Source: an uncultured Lachnospiraceae bacterium
Lineage (GTDB): Bacteria; Bacillota; Clostridia; Lachnospirales; Lachnospiraceae
Length of the DNA stretch: 64,000 bases
Direction: 5' to 3'
Assembly: GCA_910579495.1 (NCBI GenBank)
Contig: CAJTVD010000001.1
Coordinates: 53,414-117,413, forward strand
The notes under the pieces were generated by a model. The model ran no database searches. It had not been told where the DNA came from and saw only the letters and a list, made by a program, of their open reading frames with translations. Positions 16,730 to 26,061 of the stretch are shown here, piece by piece (the stretch's first letter is position 1; each line of letters begins with the position of its first letter). A program made the position numbers and the translations under genes.

Positions 16730-17614
16730 TCATCTCTTTCCTGTTATGATATGTGAAAAAAACGCCGTCATCCCACGCTTAGGCACATTTTTACTTTTTT
16801 CCGGGTTCAGGAGCCCTGCCGCGATCATCTCATATGCCGCCGAAGATTTGGAAGCTGGTGCCTGAATGCATACCGGCATTTGCTGCATCACTGCCCTGGT
16901 AAGCTGGCTGTCCTGTGGGATTGCCCCCAGATAGACAATAGGGATTTTCAAATATCTGTTCACCACCGAATTCAGTTTATTAAAAAGCATATTTCCTTCA
17001 TTGGGGGATTCCACCTTATTGGCAATGATCTTAACCTGTGTGTCCTCATTAGAAAATCTTGGGTGCCGGTTCAACGCTTTCAGCAGGGAATAAGAATCTG
17101 TGATAGAAGCAGGTTCCGGCGTGGTGACCAGCAAAATTTCACCGCTTGCCACAAGAAATTCCAAAACAGCGTCCGCTATGCCCGCCCCGGTATCCACAAG
17201 AATAATATCCGCGATTGTATCCAATTCTGATAAATTCTTTATGATATAATTCAGGTAGTCTTTGCTTAAGTTTGACATCCCCGCTATCCCCGAACCGCCG
17301 GAAATGAATCCAATTTCCATAGGTCCCCGGGTGATAATTTCCCTTATATTTTTCCCCTGGTAAATCAAGTCAAACAGATTATGTTTGGGAACTGCCCCAA
17401 ACATGATCTCAATATTGGCAAGCCCGAAGTCCGCATCTAAAATGATTACCTTCTTTCCCATTTTCCGGAACTGGACCGCCAGATTAATTGCCGTATTTGA
17501 TTTACCTACGCCCCCTTTGCCGCTTGTAACAGTAATTACCCTGGCCTGGGACTTACTCTGGGATGCTATACTGCCCGCTTTGATAATATTCCTTAACCGT
17601 TCGGCCTGATCCAT
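16730..17614 (-). CDS. flhG: Flagellar number/placement ATPase FlhG (MinD-like)
   Basis: A ParA/MinD-family ATPase with the deviant Walker A SGKGGVGKSNTAINLA, LDADFGLANIEIMFG and the switch VDTGAGI. The N terminus MDQAERLRNII carries the DQAxxLR motif by which FlhG activates the FlhF GTPase. The C terminus has a basic stretch and hydrophobic residues, consistent with a membrane-targeting helix. It follows flhF by 14 bases, the standard order. It controls where and how many flagella are assembled. Confidence 0.95.
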   Translation of the reverse strand: MDQAERLRNIIKAGSIASQSKSQARVITVTSGKGGVGKSNTAINLAVQFRKMGKKVIILDADFGLANIEIMFGAVPKHNLFDLIYQGKNIREIITRGPMEIGFISGGSGIAGMSNLSKDYLNYIIKNLSELDTIADIILVDTGAGIADAVLEFLVASGEILLVTTPEPASITDSYSLLKALNRHPRFSNEDTQVKIIANKVESPNEGNMLFNKLNSVVNRYLKIPIVYLGAIPQDSQLTRAVMQQMPVCIQAPASKSSAAYEMIAAGLLNPEKSKNVPKRGMTAFFSHIITGKR

Positions 17615-17628
17615 TTAACCTACCCCAC

Positions 17629-18852
17629 TCAATTTCTTCCCCCTCCGAGAAGCAGCTTTACCGTCTTCTGGGGATTAAAATTTTCAATATCATCCGGCAC
17701 ATTCTGCCCATAAGTCACATAGGACAGCGGCGCGCCTGTATGAAGCTTTATATTCAGCAGATTACCCAGATTAGATGTTTCATCCAACTTCGTAAAAATC
17801 AGCTTATATTCTGTCATTTCCGTATAGGCGTCTGCAATGCTGACTAAATCATTATATTTGGTAACGGCACTGAGTACGAGAAATACATCCTTCTCCGCCA
17901 GTTCATCCACTGAATGGATAAACCTGCCCATTGCCTCCCCCTGCTCCTTGTTCTGGTGGGAATGGCCGGCAGTGTCCACCATAATATAATCATAGTCCTT
18001 AAAATCACAAAGCGCCTGTTCCATCTCATCCTCAGAATAAATAATCCTGAAAGGGACTTCCAGGATGCCTGCATAGGTACGGAGCTGTTCCGCCGCCGCA
18101 ATCCGGTAGGTATCCGCAGTAAGCAGGACAATCTTCTTTCTTTCCCCCACACAGAATTCCGAAGCAATCTTTGCAATGGTCGTGGTCTTTCCCACTCCTG
18201 TAGGGCCTACAAAAAACAAAACCTTAGGCCCCTTGGCGGCGGGCGTAATCTCAATGGGCTTACCAAATTTTAAGATCATTTTCTGGTAAACATTGGCAAG
18301 CGCATAATCAATAGGCACATTAGGTTTATTCATTTTTTCAATTTCGTCTATAATCTGGTTGGCATACTGTTCGCTGACTTCATTTTCCAGCATGGTATTA
18401 TAAAGCAGCTTTATAAAACGCGCCAGCTCGCTTTCCTCCTCCTCCCCGTCATCTGCTCCCGGCTCCTCCGGCTTTTGGAGCTGCTGCTCCAGCAAAATAT
18501 GCAGGCTCTCCAGTTTTTCCTCAATGGCACTGCTGTCCGCCCTGTTTTCTTCATCTTCCTTCAAAATATTGCCTGGCGCTGGCTGAAAACGCCTGGCCAC
18601 TTCCCGTTGTACCATGGTGTCCACAGGGACCTGTGGCGCAGGAAGGGGCGTTTCCACCTTCGGCTGCCGCACCTTCTCCGGCTCATCCTCCAGCGCCACC
18701 GTCACCTCAATAATCTGGGGCATCACAAAATTCAGAAGCCCTTTCCGCTTTACGTTCCGGACATTCATGATGACTACACTGTTACCCAATTCTTTTTTTG
18801 CGTTTTCAACCGCTTCCGCTTCGGTTTTTCCCTGAAATTTCTTGATTATCAT
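17629..18852 (-). CDS. flhF: Flagellar SRP-type GTPase FlhF
   Basis: 407 residues: an N-terminal B domain (MIIKKFQGKTEAEAVENA), a proline-rich then acidic linker, the N domain (from about residue 135) and the G domain with the P-loop GPTGVGKTTT at 216 onward, LLTADTYRIAAAEQL, VDTAGHSHQ and FTKLDETSNLG. Related to Ffh and FtsY; places the flagellar basal body together with FlhG. Its ATG overlaps the flhA stop by 4 bases (ATGA). Confidence 0.96.
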   Translation of the reverse strand: MIIKKFQGKTEAEAVENAKKELGNSVVIMNVRNVKRKGLLNFVMPQIIEVTVALEDEPEKVRQPKVETPLPAPQVPVDTMVQREVARRFQPAPGNILKEDEENRADSSAIEEKLESLHILLEQQLQKPEEPGADDGEEEESELARFIKLLYNTMLENEVSEQYANQIIDEIEKMNKPNVPIDYALANVYQKMILKFGKPIEITPAAKGPKVLFFVGPTGVGKTTTIAKIASEFCVGERKKIVLLTADTYRIAAAEQLRTYAGILEVPFRIIYSEDEMEQALCDFKDYDYIMVDTAGHSHQNKEQGEAMGRFIHSVDELAEKDVFLVLSAVTKYNDLVSIADAYTEMTEYKLIFTKLDETSNLGNLLNIKLHTGAPLSYVTYGQNVPDDIENFNPQKTVKLLLGGGRN

Positions 18853-20882
18853 GCCGTCACCATTCCTACAGACTGTAATTCAATATTATTATCTATTTCA
18901 TTATATGAAACCACAATCAAATCTCTATAATAATCCTCTGTCAGACGCTTAAAATACATTCTGACAATAGGGGATGTGATAACAATGGGGTTTTTGCCAA
19001 GATTCTCCAGCTTATTCACTTCATTGCCCACGGATTTCATAATATCCTTGGTTTTTTCCGGGTCTAAAGCCAGGTAGGCACCGTTTTCTGTCTGTTTAAC
19101 GCTTGCCATAATATCCTGCTCCAGTTTCGGGTCAAGGGTGACTACACTGGTAGTCTCATTGGCCGGGAAAAATTTACTGGAAATAGCCCTCTTGAGGCTC
19201 TGCCTTACATATTCTGTCAAAATATCCGTATCCCTGGTTGTCGCTGCATAATCTGCCAGAGTTTCAAAAACCGTAAGCAAATCCCTGATGGAAATTCCTT
19301 CCTTTAAGAGATTCTGCAGGACCTTCTGGATCTCTCCCAGTCCAAGAAGTTTGGGAACAAGCTCTTCTACCAGTGACGGGTTGGATTCCTTCAGGTTGTT
19401 TACCAGGTTCTGTACATCCTGTCTTGTAAGCAGCTCGGAAATATACTGCCTGATAATTTCCGTCAAATGGGTGGCTATAATGGATGGCGGGTCTACTACC
19501 GTATACCCCATACTTTCAGCGCGTTCCCTCTGCCCTTCCGTGATCCAGATGGCTGGAAGATGGAAGGAAGGCTCAAAGGTAGGGATACCGGTAATTTCCT
19601 CCTCCACATACCCGGGATTCATAGCCATATAGTGGTCAAAAAGGATTTCCCCTTCACTTACCTGGATTCCCTTGATTTTAATAATATACTGGTTAGGGTT
19701 TAACTGAATGTTATCCCGCAGCCTGATAATAGGGACCACTGTACCAAGCTCTAAAGCAATCTGCCGCCTTATCATTACCACCCGGTCCAGCAAATCCCCT
19801 CCCTGGTTTACATCTGCCAGGGGGATAATACCATAGCCAAACTCCAGCTCGATAGGGTCTACCTGTAAAAGGCTGTTCACATTCTCCGGCTGGCGGATTT
19901 CCTCTGCCGCCGCTTCGTCTTCACTGATTTCCCCTTCGATCTGGGCTGTCTCAATAGTCCCTGCGATCATTCTCCCCACCACAACATATACAAGCCCCAG
20001 GGTAAGGAATACCAAACTTGGCAGCGGCGTAACGATTCCCAAACCGGCTATAATTGCACCTACAAAATAAAGTACTTTGGGAATACCAAAAAGCTGCCCT
20101 ACCAGCACCGTGCCAAAGTCTGCGTCCTTGGAACCCTTGGTGACCAAAATACCTGTGGATAAGGAAATCAAAAGGGAGGGAATCTGGCTTACCAGGCCGT
20201 CACCTATGGTAAGTACTGCATACTTATCTAATGCATCGGCAAATTCCATTTTCTGCCGGAATACACCCATGGCAATTCCGCCTATAATGTTGACTGCGGT
20301 TATCACAAGCCCCGCTGTGGCATCTCCCTTTACGTATTTCACGGCACCGTCCATGGAACCGAAAAAGTTCGCCTCATCCTGAATCTTTTCCCTGCGCTGC
20401 TTTGCTTCCTCATCGGTAATAGCGCCGGTATTTAAATCTGCATCAATTGCCATCTGCTTACCTGGCATCGCATCCAGGGTAAACCTGGCGGTAACCTCTG
20501 CTACTCTTTCAGAACCTTTATTGATTACCATAAACTGGACCAATATCAGGATAATAAAAACAATTCCGCCTACCAGCAGATCATCCCCGCCCACATAGCT
20601 TCCGAAAACAGCAACCACCTGGCCCGGGTCACCAGTTGTAAGGATCCGCCTGGTAGAAGAAACGTTCAGCGCTATTCTGAATATGGTAGTAAACAAAAGC
20701 ATTGTGGGATAAAAAGACATATCCAGCACTTCCTTCGTAAACATCGTGCCAAACATAATCGTAAACGCTATCGCTATATTACAGGCAAGCAGTACATCCA
20801 GCAATCCGCTGGGTACAGGCACGATGAGCATGATAAACGCTGCAAGAACATATGCCGCTACACCAATATCCGCCTTTTTCAT
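18849..20882 (-). CDS. flhA: Flagellar export gate protein FlhA
   Basis: 677 residues. The N-terminal half has about eight membrane segments and the FHIPEP signature region RFTLDAMPGKQMAIDADLN. The C-terminal half is the cytoplasmic nonameric ring domain that docks chaperone-substrate complexes. GAGGTGA precedes the ATG. It follows flhB and overlaps flhF. Length and order are typical. Confidence 0.97.
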   Translation of the reverse strand: MKKADIGVAAYVLAAFIMLIVPVPSGLLDVLLACNIAIAFTIMFGTMFTKEVLDMSFYPTMLLFTTIFRIALNVSSTRRILTTGDPGQVVAVFGSYVGGDDLLVGGIVFIILILVQFMVINKGSERVAEVTARFTLDAMPGKQMAIDADLNTGAITDEEAKQRREKIQDEANFFGSMDGAVKYVKGDATAGLVITAVNIIGGIAMGVFRQKMEFADALDKYAVLTIGDGLVSQIPSLLISLSTGILVTKGSKDADFGTVLVGQLFGIPKVLYFVGAIIAGLGIVTPLPSLVFLTLGLVYVVVGRMIAGTIETAQIEGEISEDEAAAEEIRQPENVNSLLQVDPIELEFGYGIIPLADVNQGGDLLDRVVMIRRQIALELGTVVPIIRLRDNIQLNPNQYIIKIKGIQVSEGEILFDHYMAMNPGYVEEEITGIPTFEPSFHLPAIWITEGQRERAESMGYTVVDPPSIIATHLTEIIRQYISELLTRQDVQNLVNNLKESNPSLVEELVPKLLGLGEIQKVLQNLLKEGISIRDLLTVFETLADYAATTRDTDILTEYVRQSLKRAISSKFFPANETTSVVTLDPKLEQDIMASVKQTENGAYLALDPEKTKDIMKSVGNEVNKLENLGKNPIVITSPIVRMYFKRLTEDYYRDLIVVSYNEIDNNIELQSVGMVTA

Positions 20883-20898
20883 GCCTTTTCACCTCTCA

Positions 20899-22071
20899 TC
20901 ATACTTTTCCTTTCAAATGATATACAAATGCAAGCACTTCCGCCACGGACTGGTATAATTCCGGGGGAATCAGCTCCCCGATCTCTACATTAGCGTAAAG
21001 CATACGGGCAAGGGGCTTGTTCTCCACAATCTCAATATCATTTTCCTTTGCAACATCTTTAATCCTCTGTGCCAGGTAATTTTCTCCCTTTGCCAGCACA
21101 TAAGGCGCATCATATTTATCCGGGTCATATTTAACCGCCACCGCATAATGGGTAGGATTGGTGATGACCACATCTGCTTCAGGAAGCTGCTGCATCATAC
21201 GCCGCATAGATGCTTCCCTCATTTTCTGCTTCTGTTTCCCCTTAATCTGGGGGTCACCTTCCTGGTTCTTGTACTCATCCTTGACTTCCTGTTTGGTCAT
21301 CTTCATATCTTCTTTGAACTTCCACTTCTGGTAAGCATAGTCCGCAAAAGCAATGACCATATATACCGCTGCAATCCTGATTCCAAGGTTCAGTACCACA
21401 TCACCAATCATGCCAATTGCCTGATTTAAAGTGATATCATATAAAATATAAATCTGCCCCACCCGGTCCTTCAGGTAGGAATAAGCCACATAACCTACAA
21501 GCCCCAGCTTAAGTGCCGACTTGATAAGCTCCACAAAAGAATTCAACGAGAAAAAACGTTTAAACCCTTTAAGCGGATTGAGTTTGCTGAATTTGGGTTT
21601 CAGCGGCTTTGAGGTCGGCTTCCATTTTACCTGTACAAGGTCACAGATAAAAACTACCAGTACCCCTATCAGGAAAATTGGGGCAATGGTGATGATAAGC
21701 CGCAGCATCATCCCCCGCACCATTGAAATAATGGTTATCTCAGGGATATTGCCATTATACATTTTCACTGTCTCGGGTATTTTCGAATAAACAAAATTAA
21801 AATTCTCAATAAAATGGATCCCTATCGTCCCAACGTATAGCTTCAGTATGAGAAACAATGCCAGCATGGAAAAGGCGCTGGCAATTTCCTTACTTTTCGC
21901 CACCTGTCCTTCTTTTCTTGCATCAGAAAGTTTCTTGGAGGTAGGCTGCTCTGTTTTCTCCCCGCCAGGGCCGTCCTTGGCAAAAAACTGCAGGCGGTAT
22001 TCCAATATGGCGGGGTGCCCTGGCAGCCTCTGCCGTATATATTTATGCCCCTTATATTTATGCCTCTTCAC
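20899..22071 (-). CDS. flhB: Flagellar export switch protein FlhB
   Basis: 390 residues with the opening LQFFAKDGPGGEKTEQPT, four membrane segments and the autocleavage motif NPTH near residue 303. Cleavage there switches export from hook to filament substrates. GTG at 22071 with GGAGGAGG 7 bases upstream is the best start and adds a basic 26-residue extension (KRHKYKGHKYIRQ) before the usual N terminus; this extension is unusual for the family as I know it. Confidence 0.95.
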   Translation of the reverse strand: MKRHKYKGHKYIRQRLPGHPAILEYRLQFFAKDGPGGEKTEQPTSKKLSDARKEGQVAKSKEIASAFSMLALFLILKLYVGTIGIHFIENFNFVYSKIPETVKMYNGNIPEITIISMVRGMMLRLIITIAPIFLIGVLVVFICDLVQVKWKPTSKPLKPKFSKLNPLKGFKRFFSLNSFVELIKSALKLGLVGYVAYSYLKDRVGQIYILYDITLNQAIGMIGDVVLNLGIRIAAVYMVIAFADYAYQKWKFKEDMKMTKQEVKDEYKNQEGDPQIKGKQKQKMREASMRRMMQQLPEADVVITNPTHYAVAVKYDPDKYDAPYVLAKGENYLAQRIKDVAKENDIEIVENKPLARMLYANVEIGELIPPELYQSVAEVLAFVYHLKGKV

Positions 22072-22088
22072 CTATCTGCCTCCTCCCG

Positions 22089-22874
22089 CTACTGCATCAT
22101 TACCTCCACAAAAGTTGACACCATGCTCTTCATCTGGCTGTAGATAAAGCCAGCGGCTCCGGGCAGCATAAAGGTTGAAAGGAATAAAATACTAAGCCCT
22201 ACCAGAACCTTCATCTGAATACCCACCGCAAACATATTCAGCTGCGGCGATACCTTGGCAAGAACACCCAAAACCGCGTTTAAAATAATCATTACCGCAA
22301 ATATGGGAAGGCATATACGGAACCCGATCACAATATAATCTGACAAAAAGCCTACCAGGGAAGAAAACAATGCATCCCGGCGGAATACCGCCCCGTTCAC
22401 AGGTATCAAAATATAAGTTTCCGCCAGGGCTTTTAGAAGATATTTATCCATACCTGAGATCATGAGCATCAGCAAAATCATATAATTATAATAAATACCT
22501 GTGATTGATGAATTCTGTTTTGTGGCCGGGTCCATCAGGCTTGCCATGGAAAGGCCCATCTCCATGTCTGCAATCTGCCCTGCAAAAGTCACCACAGTGC
22601 TGCACAGGTTGGCAGCAAATCCAATTAAAAGGCCGGTAATAACTTCTTTCAATATAATAACTGTATATCCAACCAGGGTGCCATAAATCATTTCCTGGTG
22701 TGGCAGGGCCTGATACAGCAATACTGAAACAAAAAAGCTTAAGCCTATTCTCACATTCCTGGGCGTATTCGACATACTGAAAAAAGGAGCAACCACTACA
22801 AAACTTGCGACCCTTGCAAGAATCAGCAGAAAATATTCAATATCCGCATAGCTAAAAGTCGTCTCCAGCATCAT
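22089..22874 (-). CDS. fliR: Flagellar export gate protein FliR
   Basis: 261 residues, very hydrophobic, about six membrane segments, with the family features ARVASFVVVAPFFS near the N terminus and LVGLSILFLSTFMLP near the C terminus. FliR forms the export pore with FliP and FliQ. It starts 3 bases after fliQ; two adjacent ATGs (22874 and 22871) are possible starts. Confidence 0.95.
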   Translation of the reverse strand: MMLETTFSYADIEYFLLILARVASFVVVAPFFSMSNTPRNVRIGLSFFVSVLLYQALPHQEMIYGTLVGYTVIILKEVITGLLIGFAANLCSTVVTFAGQIADMEMGLSMASLMDPATKQNSSITGIYYNYMILLMLMISGMDKYLLKALAETYILIPVNGAVFRRDALFSSLVGFLSDYIVIGFRICLPIFAVMIILNAVLGVLAKVSPQLNMFAVGIQMKVLVGLSILFLSTFMLPGAAGFIYSQMKSMVSTFVEVMMQ

Positions 22875-22877
22875 CCG

Positions 22878-23147
22878 CTACCTTGCATATCTGCTGAAAT
22901 CAGACCACAATTCCACCATAAATCCTGACATCTCCCCTAACATCCAATGCCCCAATACCATCAGGGCTAAAAAAATAGCAAGTACCTTCGGTACAAAAGT
23001 AAGGGTCTGCTCCTGTATAGAGGTAACTGTCTGAAAAATACTCACTATAAGCCCCACACAAAGGGACACCAGAAGAACCGGCGCTGCTACCTTTATAATC
23101 AAGAACAATGCGGAACTGGCAATCTGTGTAACCTCATCAATTGTCAT
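22878..23147 (-). CDS. fliQ: Flagellar export gate protein FliQ
   Basis: 89 residues with two membrane helices and the conserved FQTVTSIQEQTLTFVPK segment between them. This is the exact length and pattern of FliQ. It lies between fliP and fliR in the usual fliOPQR order. Confidence 0.96.
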   Translation of the reverse strand: MTIDEVTQIASSALFLIIKVAAPVLLVSLCVGLIVSIFQTVTSIQEQTLTFVPKVLAIFLALMVLGHWMLGEMSGFMVELWSDFSRYAR

Positions 23148-23180
23148 CTTTTATCAATCCCTTCCTGAATCCCCATCCAT

Positions 23181-24047
23181 CTACAAGAATGTTTTGACCA
23201 ACTGCACAATTATGACATTCCATCCATCTGCAAGTACAAACAACAAAATCTTAAAAGGCATAGATATGGTTGTAGGCGGCAGCATCATCATACCCATACT
23301 CATCAAGGTGGACGCTACCACCATATCTATAACGATAAAAGGAATGTATATGATAAAACCAATAATAAACGCCTGCCGCAGTTCCCCGATAATAAAGCTG
23401 GGAACCAATACTGCAAGGGAAATGCCATCTAAAGTACCATCCCATTCCTGGCCGGAAATTTCCAAAAACATCTTTACATCTTCTGTCTGGGTCTGCTGGT
23501 ACATAAATTCACGTAGAGGCTTAATTCCTGCTTCCAGAAACTCTTCCTGGGTAATCTCCCCTGCATCAAATGGGACTACTGCCTTTTCATAAATCTCTGT
23601 CATTGTAGGCTGCATAATGAAATAGGTCAAAAATAAAGCTAACCCAATCAGCACCTGGTTTGGCGGCGCCGTTTGGGTATTTAAAGCTGCTCTCGTAAAA
23701 TGAAGAACGATAATGGTCCTGGTAAACGAAGTGAGCATGATAAGAAGCGTAGGCGCCAAACCTATCAATGTCAGAGTAAATAAAATCCGCAAAGTACTGT
23801 TAATCTGGCCATTACCCCCTTCAACGGTAACCGTCAGGTTATTAGAAATATTTAACTCTGACAACTCCTCCCTGGAATCTGAGCTGCCCGGCTCATTAAT
23901 ATTAGTCCTCTCTTCCGTATTGCCCGTCAGATTCAGGTCATCCGCCGCTGCATGTACTTCCAACTGGGGAATAATACAGAATATGCCCACTATCATCAGC
24001 AGGCACATAATCTTAATTCTCTTTTTTAGGGCAAAACTATTTTTCAT
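23181..24047 (-). CDS. fliP: Flagellar export gate protein FliP
   Basis: 288 residues. A signal peptide (basic start, then IMCLLMIVGIFCII, possible cut after VHA) precedes a short periplasmic-side region and the FliP domain with FTRTIIVLHFTRAAL, PNQVLIGLALFLT and GMMMLPPTTISMPFKILLF. FliP pentamers form the core of the export gate. The signal peptide is typical for FliP. Confidence 0.96.
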   Translation of the reverse strand: MKNSFALKKRIKIMCLLMIVGIFCIIPQLEVHAAADDLNLTGNTEERTNINEPGSSDSREELSELNISNNLTVTVEGGNGQINSTLRILFTLTLIGLAPTLLIMLTSFTRTIIVLHFTRAALNTQTAPPNQVLIGLALFLTYFIMQPTMTEIYEKAVVPFDAGEITQEEFLEAGIKPLREFMYQQTQTEDVKMFLEISGQEWDGTLDGISLAVLVPSFIIGELRQAFIIGFIIYIPFIVIDMVVASTLMSMGMMMLPPTTISMPFKILLFVLADGWNVIIVQLVKTFL

Positions 24048-24062
24048 ATGATGTCTTATCCC

Positions 24063-24431
24063 TTAGCCTTTATCTTTTTCCTTCATTTTCTTTACCCTGT
24101 CAAAAATATTGGCAAAATCAATTGCCTCACCCTCAGGGGATTCCCGTAGAACAAGCTCTTCCTTAGAAAGAGTAGATAACATATGCACCTCATCCTTTCC
24201 TATGGCAATCACCAGATATTTTTCGCCTGCCCTTATAATCTGGATATACTTGTTCGGGGAAATCCTGCAGGTTTCTATCATTTCTAGGTTTCCGATACCG
24301 CTCCTCCCTTGCTGGTACCTGGCAATCCACCTGGTTACACCCCAGGTAACCGCAAGTACCAAAACAAAGAGAATCAGCACCGTCATAAACTGAAGATATC
24401 CATCCGCTCCATCTATCACTGACAGGAGCAT
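24063..24431 (-). CDS. fliO: Flagellar biosynthesis protein FliO
   Basis: 122 residues with an N-terminal membrane segment (FMTVLILFVLVLAVTWGV) and a small cytoplasmic domain (MIETCRISPNKYIQIIRAGEKYLVIAIG) typical of FliO/FliZ. FliO helps FliP assemble. It starts 1 base after the cheY stop and precedes fliP. Confidence 0.9.
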   Translation of the reverse strand: MLLSVIDGADGYLQFMTVLILFVLVLAVTWGVTRWIARYQQGRSGIGNLEMIETCRISPNKYIQIIRAGEKYLVIAIGKDEVHMLSTLSKEELVLRESPEGEAIDFANIFDRVKKMKEKDKG

Positions 24432-24432
24432 A

Positions 24433-24795
24433 TCAGCCGACTACCTTCTTTACCGCCTCTAGTACACGCTCTGGCTGGAAAGGCTTAACAATAAAATCCT
24501 TCGCACCACCCTGGATTGCCTCAATAACCATTGCCTGCTGTCCCATAGCTGAACACATAATGATCATAGCATTAGGGTCTGCCCCTTTAATCTTTTTCAG
24601 GGCTGCAATACCGTCAACCTCAGGCATGGTAATATCCATAAGTACCAGATCCGGCTTTAACTCATTATACTTTTCAAAAGCCTTTGCTCCGTTTTCAGCC
24701 TCTCCAACAACATTATAGCCATTCTTTGTAAGGATGTCCTTAATCATCATTCGCATGAATGCCGCATCATCAACAATTAAAATATTCTTTGCCAT
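24433..24795 (-). CDS. cheY: Chemotaxis response regulator CheY
   Basis: 120-residue single receiver domain. All key residues are present: Asp9 and Asp10 (VDDAAF), the phosphorylation site Asp54 (MDITMP), Ser82 and Lys104 (VKPF). When phosphorylated by CheA it binds FliM/FliY at the switch. It lies between fliY and fliO; AGGAGAG precedes the ATG. Confidence 0.97.
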   Translation of the reverse strand: MAKNILIVDDAAFMRMMIKDILTKNGYNVVGEAENGAKAFEKYNELKPDLVLMDITMPEVDGIAALKKIKGADPNAMIIMCSAMGQQAMVIEAIQGGAKDFIVKPFQPERVLEAVKKVVG

Positions 24796-24813
24796 TTTTC
24801 ACTCTCCTACCTT

Positions 24814-26058
24814 TTACTTTATTATTTCTGTTACCCGAACGCTAAAGTTTTCTTCAATCACCACAACTTCACCTTTTGCAACGAGCTTTCCATTTACAAG
24901 CACATCTATAGGTTCACCGGCAATTTTATCTAATTCAATAATAGTTCCCGGTGCGAAGTCCAGAATTTCCGATATGGATTTTTTGGTTCTGCCAAGTTCG
25001 ACGGTAATATCCAAGGGAACATCTTTAATAAGTCCAATATTCTCCTGTCCTGTCATGGCACTTAAATCATTGTTGAAGCTCTGGAATTGTACAGGCTGTA
25101 TATTCTGCATGTTCGTCTGCGGCATTCCCATGTACATCTGAGGCATCCCCATGCCACCGTTCATATACATTTGCGGCATTCCCATCTGGGGCATTCCTTG
25201 CATTCCATTCATCTGCATGCCCATATCCATCTGCGGTGCACCCATTCCCATATTTACATTCGCCTGCCCCATATTAGGCTGGCCTGCCTGGGGTTCATAA
25301 GCCGCTGGTGCCGGAGCCGGGGTTGGTTCCGATGCTGCTGGTGCCGGTTCTTCCGGTGCCTGGGTAGACATAAATGTATCATAAAGCGTCCCCGCAAAAT
25401 CAACTGGGTATAACTGCATGATCGTCGAATCGATCAAATCGTCTACCTGCATCCTGAAAGAAATTTTTACAAAAGTTTCTTCCAGGAAAGAAGCGATTTC
25501 CCCTCCGCTCTTAAAGTCGTTTAAATCCATTAAGGTTGCTTCCGGAGGGCTGATATCTATCATCTTTCCAAGCATGGTGGACATGGAAGTCGCTGCAGAA
25601 CCCATCATCTGGTTCATGGCCTCTGAGATTGCGCTTAGATGAAGTTCACCAAGCTCACCATCAGTATTGCTCCCGTCCCCTCCCATCATTAAATCTGTAA
25701 TAACTTTAACATCATGTTCCTTCAGTATCATGATATTAGAGCCATCAAGCCCTGACGTATACCGTATCTGTATGAAAACGCAGGGACGTTCATAATCTGC
25801 AACTACTGTATCCCAATTTGCCATTGTTACTACAGGAGTCGTGATATTGACTTTTCTGTTAAGCAACGAATACAGGGTGGTAGCTGACGACCCCATACTG
25901 ATATTTGCAATCTCGCCTATTGCATCTCTTTCATCCGGTGTAAGCAGGCTTTCATCTATTGACCCGCCATCTGAACCAGATGGCTTGCCTGCATCCTCAG
26001 ACAAATCCATGCCTGTAAGCAGCGCATTTATTTCATCTTGCGAAAGCATCTCCCCCAT
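24814..26058 (-). CDS. fliY: Flagellar motor switch phosphatase FliY with methionine-rich linker
   Basis: 414 residues. The N-terminal LSQDEINALLTGMD is a CheY-P binding peptide. Residues about 35-220 form a CheC-like phosphatase domain (IGEIANISMGSSATTLY and SEAMNQMMGSAATSMS). The C-terminal 82 residues are the FliN domain (VPLDITVELGRTKKSISEIL). Between them is an A/P-rich linker (about 232-256) and a strikingly methionine-rich one (257-332; 19 Met in 55 residues, repeats such as MGMPQMYM). It replaces FliN in this unit, as in Bacillus. It starts 3 bases after fliM. Confidence 0.95.
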   Translation of the reverse strand: MGEMLSQDEINALLTGMDLSEDAGKPSGSDGGSIDESLLTPDERDAIGEIANISMGSSATTLYSLLNRKVNITTPVVTMANWDTVVADYERPCVFIQIRYTSGLDGSNIMILKEHDVKVITDLMMGGDGSNTDGELGELHLSAISEAMNQMMGSAATSMSTMLGKMIDISPPEATLMDLNDFKSGGEIASFLEETFVKISFRMQVDDLIDSTIMQLYPVDFAGTLYDTFMSTQAPEEPAPAASEPTPAPAPAAYEPQAGQPNMGQANVNMGMGAPQMDMGMQMNGMQGMPQMGMPQMYMNGGMGMPQMYMGMPQTNMQNIQPVQFQSFNNDLSAMTGQENIGLIKDVPLDITVELGRTKKSISEILDFAPGTIIELDKIAGEPIDVLVNGKLVAKGEVVVIEENFSVRVTEIIK

Positions 26059-26061
26059 GCC

